IMG/VR virus record: IMGVR_UViG_3300031857_007934
Coordinates: 92,457 to 156,456 of that record
Source of the DNA: a virus
Direction: 5' to 3' (one strand)
DNA: 64,000 nt
Part shown: one piece after another, positions 46,413-52,986 of the stretch
How positions within the stretch are numbered: position 1 is the first letter of the stretch
Layout of the letters: each line of letters begins with the position of its first letter
Made by a program: the position numbers and the translations under genes
The notes under the pieces: generated by a model
Databases searched by the model: none
What the model was told of the DNA's origin: nothing
The model's input: the letters and a program-made list of their open reading frames with translations, nothing else

Positions 46413-47381
46413 ATGGCCGATCGTAAGAAATTTGAAGAAATGCTAGAGCGTCTTATCAATGAAGATAAGGAAGGCGCACAAGCCATATTCCACGAGTTAG
46501 TTGTGGAAAAGTCACGTGAAATTTATGAAAATCTACTAGAAGATGATGAAGACATTGAAGAAGCATCAGACGACGAAGAAGTAGATGAAGCCTCAAAAGA
46601 CGAAGATGAAGACGAAGATAAAGTAGACGAAGCTTCTGATGAGGACACTGACGAAGAAACTAACGAAGATTTTAATCTAGACGAGTTTGAAGTAGAAGCT
46701 GACCCAATGGCCGCTATGGGCGGTGACCCAACAGATGATATGATGGGTGACATTGATATGGGCGGTGACGAAGAAGGTGAAGAAGAAGGTCCAGAAGGCG
46801 ATGTAGAAGATCGTGTTGAAGACCTTGAAGATGCTCTTGAAGATCTAAAAGCTGAATTTGAAAAGCTAATGGCTGACGAAGGCGGCGAAGAAGGCGCTGA
46901 TGACATGGACATGGACATGGGCGACGACGAGGGCGAAGAAGACGAAGGCGACGAAGAAAAAGAAGCCTTTAACTTTGGCGAAGCTAAAGAGAAGAAGGAT
47001 GACAAGAAGGCTGATAAGAAAGCCGAAAAGAAGTCATCAGCTGAACAGATGCGTGAATACGTAGAAAAAGTTAGTGCTACAATGGGCGACAACGGTGTAA
47101 ACACCAAGTCAACAGTTGCTAGCAAGAACGACATGGGCGGCACTGTAAAGAATCTAAATCAAGCTGACACTGAAAAGTCTCCTGTTGAAGCTAACAAGGG
47201 ACAGCTAAAGGGCAGCAGCCTATTTAAGGGCACTGAAAAGGAAGACAACGCAGGTAACGTAAATGTACCAGGCGGTAAAGCAGCTAAGTCTCTAAAGGCA
47301 ATGTCAAAAGGCCACGGCGCTGAAAAAAAAGGCGCAGGCGAGCAAGCTGACAATAAGAAGTCAACTATTGGCAGCAGATAA
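46413..47381 (+). CDS. Acidic prohead core protein (gp67/gp68-like)
   Basis: The first 45 residues are a helical domain (MADRKKFEEMLERLINEDKE, IFHELVVEKSREIYENLLED). Residues about 45-190 are extremely rich in Asp and Glu, with a coiled VEDRVEDLEDALEDLKAEFE inside. The last 130 residues are basic and Gly/Ser/Lys-rich. Several (L/I)-x-E sites suit cleavage by gp21. The position before the protease gene matches the T4 internal core proteins gp67/gp68, which help shape the scaffold and are then degraded. AGGAGAAAC precedes the ATG. Homology to T4 cannot be proven because of the low complexity. Confidence 0.75.
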   Translation: MADRKKFEEMLERLINEDKEGAQAIFHELVVEKSREIYENLLEDDEDIEEASDDEEVDEASKDEDEDEDKVDEASDEDTDEETNEDFNLDEFEVEADPMAAMGGDPTDDMMGDIDMGGDEEGEEEGPEGDVEDRVEDLEDALEDLKAEFEKLMADEGGEEGADDMDMDMGDDEGEEDEGDEEKEAFNFGEAKEKKDDKKADKKAEKKSSAEQMREYVEKVSATMGDNGVNTKSTVASKNDMGGTVKNLNQADTEKSPVEANKGQLKGSSLFKGTEKEDNAGNVNVPGGKAAKSLKAMSKGHGAEKKGAGEQADNKKSTIGSR

Positions 47382-47394
47382 TAAGGAAGTTTAG

Positions 47395-48018
47395 ATGATA
47401 AACTTACGAGAGAATTTGAGCTTTGACCAAGCAAGGATTGTAGTAGAATCCACCGATGAAGGTAAGAACCTTTACATGAAGGGTATTTGCATTCAAGGTG
47501 GTGTTCGAAACGCAAATCAGCGAGTGTATCCTGTAAATGAAATTGGCAGGGCTGTCAAAACTCTCAATGATCAAGTCAGCGGCGGTTACTCAGTTCTCGG
47601 CGAAGTTGATCATCCAGAAGGCCTTAATATTAACCTAGACCGTGTTAGCCACATGATTTCAGAAATGTGGATGGATGGTCCAAACGGTTACGGAAAACTA
47701 AAAATCCTACCAACACCGATGGGAAACCTAGTAAAGACAATGCTTGAAAGCGGAGTTAAGCTAGGTGTCTCATCACGCGGTAGCGGAAATGTTAAAGAAG
47801 ACGGAAGCGGTGAAGTTTCCGACTTTGAAATAATCACTGTGGATGTAGTAGCTCAACCTAGCGCACCCGGTGCATACCCAACACCCATTTATGAACACTT
47901 AATGAATAATCGTGGCGGGTATCAGGCATATAAAATAGCACAAGAAGTTAGAGGCGATACAAAGGCTCAGAAGTACCTCAAGGAATCGTTGATGAATATC
48001 ATCAACAAGCTCCAGTAA
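47395..48018 (+). CDS. gp21: Prohead core protease gp21
   Basis: The 207-aa serine protease is nearly the same length as T4 gp21 (212 aa). Visible motifs are GVRNANQRVYPVNEIGRA, the catalytic His73 in GEVDHPEGLNINLDRVSH, and the Ser126/Ser127 site in GVKLGVSSRGSG, followed by DFEIITVDVVAQPSAP. It cleaves scaffold and capsid precursors after (L/I)-x-E during head maturation. It is flanked by the acidic core gene and scaffold gp22, in T4 order. AAGGAAGTTTAG precedes the ATG. Confidence 0.96.
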   Translation: MINLRENLSFDQARIVVESTDEGKNLYMKGICIQGGVRNANQRVYPVNEIGRAVKTLNDQVSGGYSVLGEVDHPEGLNINLDRVSHMISEMWMDGPNGYGKLKILPTPMGNLVKTMLESGVKLGVSSRGSGNVKEDGSGEVSDFEIITVDVVAQPSAPGAYPTPIYEHLMNNRGGYQAYKIAQEVRGDTKAQKYLKESLMNIINKLQ

Positions 48019-48032
48019 ACTAGGAGAAGAAT

Positions 48033-49127
48033 ATGTTGGATGCACTGAAAAAACTCTTCGAAAACAATGTAATTTCAGAAGAAATCAGAGCAGATATTGA
48101 AGCAGCTTGGACTGCAAAGGTAAACGAGAATAAGCAACAAGCAGTTGCCGAACTTCGTGAAGAGTTCGCTCAGAAGTACGAGCACGATAAGAATTCAATG
48201 GTAGAAGCTATTGACTCGCTATTGTCAGAACGCCTAGCAGAAGAAATCGCAGAATTTGCAGAAGATCGTAAGTCACTAGCAGAAGCAAAAGCAAAGTATG
48301 CTGTTGCTATGCGTGAGAATGCAGGTCTACTACGTAATTTCGTAGTTGAACAACTACAAAACGAAATCCAGGAACTTCGTACAGACAAGAAAGCTATGGA
48401 GTCACAGTACTCTAAGCTAGAAGAGTTTGTAGTAGAAGCTTTATCATCTGAAATCGCAGAGTTTTATGAAGATAAGAAAGATTTAGCTGAAACAAAAGTA
48501 CGTTTAGTACGTGAAGCTAAGACACACTTCGCTAAGGTTAAACAAAACTTTATCGAAAGAAGTGCCGCATTAGTACAAGAGACCGTTGCTAAAGCCTTAA
48601 CTAAGGAAATTGGCGCACTCAAGGAAGACATTGATGCAGCACGTGAGAACGATTTTGGTCGTAAGATATTTGAAGCATTTGCAGCAGAGTTTGGCACATC
48701 ATACCTAAATGAGAAGTCAGAAACTGCTAAACTTCTAAAAGTTCTTGCCGTTAAGGACAAGCAACTATCAGAAGCAAAAGCATTTGCTGCAAAGGCAAAA
48801 CAGTTGGCAGAATCAAAGGAAGCTGAAAAGCAACGCCTAATTGAATCTGCACAGCGCAAAGAAATAGTTAGCGAATTACTTGCTCCACTAAGCAAGGATC
48901 AGCGCGAAATTATGACAGACTTACTGGAAAGTGTTCAAACAAACAAGCTACGCTCACAGTTTGAAAGATACCTACCGGCAGTAATAGACGGTAAATCTCC
49001 AGCAAAGCAGAAGGCAACATTAACAGAAGGCAAAGAAGTAACAGGCAACAGAGATCAAATTACAATTAGTAGTAAAGCAGACGCCGATAATGTTATCGCA
49101 ATTAAGCGTCTAGCTGGATTAAATTAA
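48033..49127 (+). CDS. gp22: Prohead scaffold protein gp22
   Basis: The 364-aa protein is almost fully helical and rich in Glu, Lys and Ala, with repeated AEE, DKK and LAE segments, as expected of the internal scaffold. T4 gp22 is 269 aa. Repeats of the kind AEEIAEFAEDRKSLAEAK, SEIAEFYEDKKDLAETK and TKEIGALKEDIDAARE recur. The C-terminus reads AIKRLAGLN, likely the capsid-binding end. It is flanked by gp21 and gp23. TAGGAGAAGAAT precedes the ATG. The call rests on composition, repeats and gene order. Confidence 0.9.
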   Translation: MLDALKKLFENNVISEEIRADIEAAWTAKVNENKQQAVAELREEFAQKYEHDKNSMVEAIDSLLSERLAEEIAEFAEDRKSLAEAKAKYAVAMRENAGLLRNFVVEQLQNEIQELRTDKKAMESQYSKLEEFVVEALSSEIAEFYEDKKDLAETKVRLVREAKTHFAKVKQNFIERSAALVQETVAKALTKEIGALKEDIDAARENDFGRKIFEAFAAEFGTSYLNEKSETAKLLKVLAVKDKQLSEAKAFAAKAKQLAESKEAEKQRLIESAQRKEIVSELLAPLSKDQREIMTDLLESVQTNKLRSQFERYLPAVIDGKSPAKQKATLTEGKEVTGNRDQITISSKADADNVIAIKRLAGLN

Positions 49128-49137
49128 GGAGATAATA

Positions 49138-50313
49138 ATGTCAGAACTACTAGAAAGTCGCTGGCAGGATACAAAAGCAGCACTTCTTGAAGGCCTTCAA
49201 GGCAACAAAAAGTCAGTAATGGCCACTACACTGGAAAATACCCGTAGGTATCTTGCAGAAAGTGCTACTGCTGGTGCTACTTCTGCCGGTAATGTCGCAA
49301 CACTAAACCGTGTTATCCTACCAGTCATCCGTCGTGTAATGCCAACCGTTATTGCTAACGAGTTAGTTGGTGTTCAGCCAATGACAGGACCCGTGGGTCA
49401 AATCCACACTCTACGTGTTCGCTATGCGGACACAGCAGGCTCAGGCGCTTCAGGTGCAGTTGCAGGTGAAGAAGCTCTAAGCCCATTCAAGATTGCTGAA
49501 GCCTATTCAGGCAATACTTCAACAGCTAAGGCAGACGCAACTGCTGCGCTAGAAGGTGTTGCTGGTAACAGACTAAGCATTCAAATCTTGAAGCAAACAG
49601 TTGAAGCCAAGACTCGTAAGCTCAGCGCACGTTGGACTTTCGAAGCTGCACAAGACGCACAGTCTATGCATGGCATCGACGTAGAAGCAGAAATTATGGC
49701 TGCTCTTGCTCAAGAAATTACAGCTGAAATCGACCAGGAAGTGTTAGCTTCGCTAAACACTCTAGCCGGTGCTGCTGTAGAAACATACGACCAGACTGCT
49801 GTTAGCGGTACTGCTACATTCGTTGGTGACGAGCATGCTGCACTAGCTGTTCAAATCAACCGTGCAGCAAACCTAATCGCTCAGCGTACACGTCGTGGTG
49901 CTGGTAACTACGCTGTAGTTTCACCATTTGCACTAACAATTCTACAGAGCGCAACAACATCAGCATTTGCACGTACTACAGAAGGTACGTTTGAAGCTCC
50001 AACTAACACAAAGCTAGTTGGTACTCTAAACAATGCAATGAAGGTATATGTCAACACTTATGCTGCTGACAATGCTAACGTTATCATTGGTTACAAGGGA
50101 ACTTCAGAATCTGATGCTCCAGCATTCTACTGCCCATACATTCCATTGATGAGCAGCGGTGTTGTACTAGATCCATCAACATTCGAACCAACTGTCAGCT
50201 TTATGACACGTTATGGTTATGTTGAGCTAACCAACACAGCTTCGTCACTTGGTAACGCAGCAGACTACCTAGCAACTGTTGGTATTACTTCTTCAAGCGT
50301 AAGCTTCAGATAA
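49138..50313 (+). CDS. gp23: Major capsid protein gp23
   Basis: The 391-aa HK97-fold capsid protein is shorter than T4 gp23 (521 aa). Conserved segments are RVILPVIRRVMPTVIANELV, GVQPMTGPVGQIHTLRVRY, RKLSARWTFEAAQDAQSMHG, AALAQEITAEIDQEVL and VSFMTRYGYVEL. A likely maturation cut is after Glu41 in RRYLAESATAG (L-A-E), which would remove a 41-residue propeptide. AAGGAGATAATA precedes the ATG, and a perfect stem-loop terminator follows the gene. The shortness suggests loss of the T4 insertion domain. Confidence 0.96.
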   Translation: MSELLESRWQDTKAALLEGLQGNKKSVMATTLENTRRYLAESATAGATSAGNVATLNRVILPVIRRVMPTVIANELVGVQPMTGPVGQIHTLRVRYADTAGSGASGAVAGEEALSPFKIAEAYSGNTSTAKADATAALEGVAGNRLSIQILKQTVEAKTRKLSARWTFEAAQDAQSMHGIDVEAEIMAALAQEITAEIDQEVLASLNTLAGAAVETYDQTAVSGTATFVGDEHAALAVQINRAANLIAQRTRRGAGNYAVVSPFALTILQSATTSAFARTTEGTFEAPTNTKLVGTLNNAMKVYVNTYAADNANVIIGYKGTSESDAPAFYCPYIPLMSSGVVLDPSTFEPTVSFMTRYGYVELTNTASSLGNAADYLATVGITSSSVSFR

Positions 50314-50337
50314 TACTACCTGTTAGGTAAGCAAATT

Positions 50338-50367
50338 GAAATAGGGCCGAAAGGCCCTATTTCTTTG
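50338..50367 (+). terminator. Strong rho-independent terminator after gp23
   Basis: A perfect 10-bp stem AAATAGGGCC/GGCCCTATTT closes on a GAAA tetraloop and runs into TTTCTTTG. It closes the head operon and isolates the next small gene. Confidence 0.88.
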
Positions 50368-50417
50368 ACTGATGATATTTTAATGATTTTACGTATGTTT
50401 TTCCTACTATAACTGTG

Positions 50418-50423
50418 TATAAT
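50418..50423 (+). promoter_or_regulatory. Possible -10 box TATAAT before the PqqA-like gene
   Basis: GTATAATTAATAG lies 12 bases before an AGGAGG ribosome site. No convincing -35 is seen at the right spacing. It could alternatively be read as a late-type TATAATTA box. Confidence 0.45.
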
Positions 50424-50448
50424 TAATAGTGCAAAGGAGGAAAACATT

Positions 50449-50520
50449 ATGTGGACCAAACCAGTAGCAACAGAAATGCGCTATGGTTTTGAAGTTACAA
50501 TGTATATTGCTAACAGATAA
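50449..50520 (+). CDS. pqqA: PqqA-like precursor peptide for pyrroloquinoline quinone (23 aa)
   Basis: This 23-codon frame begins MWTKP and ends [11 protein letters not shown], matching bacterial PqqA in length and in its signature. Glu15 and Tyr19 stand in the E-x-x-x-Y arrangement that PqqE cross-links to build the cofactor [12 protein letters not shown] corresponds to the family R-x-G-x-E-V-T-x-Y core. The ribosome site AGGAGG is perfect and eight bases from the ATG. A promoter-like box stands upstream, and terminators flank the gene on both sides, so it is a deliberate single-gene unit. No other pqq gene is in the window, so host PqqB-E would have to process it. It is the only clearly metabolic gene seen here. 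Confidence 0.9.
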   Translation: MWTKPVATEMRYGFEVTMYIANR

Positions 50521-50534
50521 ACTATAGTTCTTTT

Positions 50535-50568
50535 AAAAAGCCCAACATTGTTGGGCTTTTATCTTTTA
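50535..50568 (+). terminator. Strong terminator after the PqqA-like gene
   Basis: A perfect 11-bp stem AAAAGCCCAAC/GTTGGGCTTTT with loop ATT is followed by ATCTTTT. It may work on both strands because of the A and T flanks. Confidence 0.88.
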
Positions 50569-50569
50569 T

Positions 50570-50577
50570 GATAAATA
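50570..50577 (+). promoter_or_regulatory. Late promoter-like element GATAAATA
   Basis: TGATAAATACTTTG lies right after the terminator and 67 bases before the next ATG. It is one of the best late-box matches in the window. Confidence 0.6.
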
Positions 50578-50644
50578 CTTTGTCTAAGACTTATGCAGTT
50601 ACCCACTGCGTAGACCTAGAACGTCAACATAAAGGAGAAAACAA

Positions 50645-51088
50645 ATGGGACGTCCAGTAAATAAGAAATTCTTTGGTTGGTTAGCAGACGCTGACGATAC
50701 ACGTTATGCACCAGCATCAAACGAAACTTTTTTTAACATCACAGTAAACGTAAAAGTTGCCAGCAACTCTGCTAGCGACGAAGGCTACATTTTAAGACAG
50801 CGTAGTTCAAACAAGTTTTTAGTAAACGATACTAAAGCAGGTACTAAGGTAACACCAAGCGGTTCTGGTACAGGTAACGTAGGAATTTGCACACTAGTTG
50901 ACAAAGCTGTTGGTTCTTTAGCAGCTAATGAAATGTCAATACAAGGTACTATTGTTGGTACTGGTGGTACACAGGTTCGTATTAAGAAACTATTCAATCG
51001 TACTTGTAGAGATTTCAACAACGCAAGATACAAGTGGACTATTGAGAACGACTCGACAGAAACTGTAATGCGATTAACAGCTATCTAA
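50645..51088 (+). CDS. Probable virion protein downstream of the capsid gene (147 aa)
   Basis: The sequence begins MGRPVNKKFFGWLADADDTR and is beta-rich, with FFNITVNVKVASN, GYILRQRSSNKFLVND and a C-terminal YKWTIENDSTETVMRL. It has its own late promoter and an AAAGGAGAAAAC ribosome site, which suggests high expression. Its place just after gp23 and before tail genes suits a head decoration or neck-type structural protein. I do not recognise a named family, so the role is inferred from position and expression signals. Confidence 0.72.
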   Translation: MGRPVNKKFFGWLADADDTRYAPASNETFFNITVNVKVASNSASDEGYILRQRSSNKFLVNDTKAGTKVTPSGSGTGNVGICTLVDKAVGSLAANEMSIQGTIVGTGGTQVRIKKLFNRTCRDFNNARYKWTIENDSTETVMRLTAI

Positions 51089-51090
51089 TA

Positions 51091-51112
51091 GTAAGGGGAG
51101 AAATCCCCTTAC
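51091..51112 (+). terminator. Intercistronic hairpin GTAAGGGG/CCCCTTAC
   Basis: A perfect 8-bp stem with loop AGAAAT follows the 147-aa gene. CTTATAGG comes after it rather than a T-run, so it may shield or attenuate the transcript rather than end it. Confidence 0.5.
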
Positions 51113-51128
51113 CTTATAGGAACAATGA

Positions 51129-52103
51129 ATGTCTAAATTTTTAAGAGTTACAGAAGGCGGTTATAAGATATCAGTTGAACCTGGTGATGAAATCGTTTTG
51201 AATACAGGTTCAGGTGAAGGCACTGTGATAATCACAGGTAATTTATTAGTTGAAGGAACTACAACTACGGTTGAGTCAACTGATATGTCTGTCACTGATA
51301 ACATTATCCTTCTTAACGCTGGTGAAACAGGATCAGGAATAACTTTAGACACATCAGGTATAAGGATTGATAGAGGAGTACAACCAGATGCTTACATTTT
51401 GTTTGATGAAAATGTAACTTGGAGAGACCCTGTATCAGATACAACAGTAACTGGCGGATTTATTTTTAGGAATGATCTATCAACGCTAGTAGGTATTAGA
51501 ACAAACAGCATTAGCACAGGTGGCGGCGATTTATTTTTAATTAATGCAGGTTCAGGAGTTATTAGCGTAGAAGGCACTAATAACTACGAAACAAATGTTA
51601 CCGATGATGATCATATAACAAATAAAAAATATGTTGATGATGCAATTACTTCAGCTTTTGCTAGTACACTATTAACACAGATCGGTGATGGTGTTATAGA
51701 TCCAACAACTGTAAAAGCACTTGACAGTGAAACTACAGGAACTGCTAGCAGAATAGAAATTGCTATTGATACTAATGTAGTAGCTAATATCTATGCTGAT
51801 AGATTTGAGTTAGGAAATATTAGAATTGTTGGTACTAGGATTGAAACCACAGCATCAGATGAAGATTTAGTTCTATCTGCTCCTGGGTTAGGTCATATAG
51901 TAGTTGACGATACTTTGCAGATAAATTATTTGCCTAGTCCTGATGATCCTTCAGTTGTTCCTCCAATTTCAACAGACGGTTTAAAACTTTATGTTAAAAA
52001 TGAATCCACCGGAGGAACAGGATTATTTTTTGTAAATGCAGAATTAAGAAGAGACGAAATTATAAGTAACAACAGATCTCTTATTTACAGTATGATATTT
52101 TAA
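51129..52103 (+). CDS. Tail fibre-like structural protein (324 aa)
   Basis: Residues about 30-65 carry the motif LLVEGTTTTVESTDMSVTDN, which also appears in the minus-strand 630-aa fibre protein. ITNKKYVDDAI near residue 160 is the common KxYVD linker of trimeric fibres. The rest is Ser/Thr/Asp-rich beta sequence with IYADRFELGNIRI, also found in the large adhesins downstream. It is probably a subunit of the second fibre cluster. The exact role is not visible. Confidence 0.75.
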   Translation: MSKFLRVTEGGYKISVEPGDEIVLNTGSGEGTVIITGNLLVEGTTTTVESTDMSVTDNIILLNAGETGSGITLDTSGIRIDRGVQPDAYILFDENVTWRDPVSDTTVTGGFIFRNDLSTLVGIRTNSISTGGGDLFLINAGSGVISVEGTNNYETNVTDDDHITNKKYVDDAITSAFASTLLTQIGDGVIDPTTVKALDSETTGTASRIEIAIDTNVVANIYADRFELGNIRIVGTRIETTASDEDLVLSAPGLGHIVVDDTLQINYLPSPDDPSVVPPISTDGLKLYVKNESTGGTGLFFVNAELRRDEIISNNRSLIYSMIF

Positions 52104-52112
52104 GGACAGACA

Positions 52113-52451
52113 ATGGCAATAGCAAACGTATTAGTAACAAATATTGACACAGAACTTTTAGAAGTTCCTGTAGGCAAACGATATGCTATCACAACAATCC
52201 TAGTCTGCAATACTTGGACACCAAATCCAGGACACGAAGAAGACGGATTGACCAGTTTTGATATGCACTTAGTACCTAACGGACAAGCCAAAGGTAATGT
52301 AAACATGGTAGTTAGAAATTTGCTTCTACCCGCAGGAGAAACTTTCACATTTGATTCTGAAAAGATTATTTTAGAAGAAGGTGACCGTATAATTCTTTTA
52401 GGTGAATCACCTACAAATCTTTCTGCAACTGTGAGTTATTTGGAAGTATAA
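52113..52451 (+). CDS. Small beta-sandwich tail protein (112 aa)
   Basis: The short all-beta protein has VPVGKRYAITTILVCNTW, NLLLPAGETFTFDSEKIILE and EGDRIILLGE. A similar layout (PAHSSLRALSAGEKLIL) occurs in the 109-aa protein at 58896, so the two look like distant paralogues placed between fibre genes. It is probably a small connector or cap in the fibre complex. AAGGACAGACA precedes the ATG. Function is inferred. Confidence 0.7.
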   Translation: MAIANVLVTNIDTELLEVPVGKRYAITTILVCNTWTPNPGHEEDGLTSFDMHLVPNGQAKGNVNMVVRNLLLPAGETFTFDSEKIILEEGDRIILLGESPTNLSATVSYLEV

Positions 52452-52452
52452 C

Positions 52453-52962
52453 ATGAGATTTTTAAAGCGTCAAAGCACAAATTTAAGAAGCCTATCGGGC
52501 AAAGGTGTTCACTTTGACACTAATGATCAAATAATTATGGATTCTAATAATTCTATTAGACTTCCTAAGGGTTCAACATCTGAACGACCATTTTACCCGA
52601 CTGACGGACATCTAAGATATAATACAACTACAGATGAAGTAGAAGCTTATCAAGACGGTGCTTGGAGAAAACTAAGATTTAAAGAACCAAACAGAAATCC
52701 TGGTATTGTTCAACAAACATTTGGTCCAGGTGATGCTATAGAAACAGTATTTGGTATACTTAATTCAGGCGATGCAGATTATCCAGTACCTGCAACAGAA
52801 AGAAATATTTTAGTATTTGTTGAGAACGTTTATCAAATTCCAGGAACAAACTATTCCTTAGCGCAGAATCCTCCAGGAAAAGCAGAAGGATGGTATATCG
52901 AGTTTGGTACAGCAGTTCCATTCGGAAAAGACGTAACTGTAATCCACAACTTTGACAAATAA
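52453..52962 (+). CDS. Tail fibre-like protein (169 aa)
   Basis: It contains the motif SIRLPKGSTSERPFYPTDGHL then RYNTTTDEVEAYQDGAWRKL. The same motif appears near the ends of the 810-aa and 1112-aa proteins (LPRGTTAQRI...RYNTTSQRFEGY, LPTGSIAERPGTP...RYNTDTNLFEGY). A C-terminal segment, FVENVYQIPGTNYSL, resembles other marine phage tail pieces. The ATG follows the previous stop by one base. It is probably a short adhesin or fibre part. Confidence 0.72.
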   Translation: MRFLKRQSTNLRSLSGKGVHFDTNDQIIMDSNNSIRLPKGSTSERPFYPTDGHLRYNTTTDEVEAYQDGAWRKLRFKEPNRNPGIVQQTFGPGDAIETVFGILNSGDADYPVPATERNILVFVENVYQIPGTNYSLAQNPPGKAEGWYIEFGTAVPFGKDVTVIHNFDK

Positions 52963-52965
52963 ATA
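52958..52965 (+). promoter_or_regulatory. Late promoter-like element AATAAATA
   Basis: CAAATAAATACTACTG overlaps the end of the 169-aa gene and lies 21 bases before the ATG of the 810-aa gene. Confidence 0.55.
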
Positions 52966-52986
52966 CTACTGTCAAAGGAGACCTAA

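Noticed and set aside
46523-47143. Ser-rich 206-aa frame on the minus strand
   Set aside because: Antisense shadow of the Asp/Glu-rich core gene; GA-rich codons read as Ser on the other strand.
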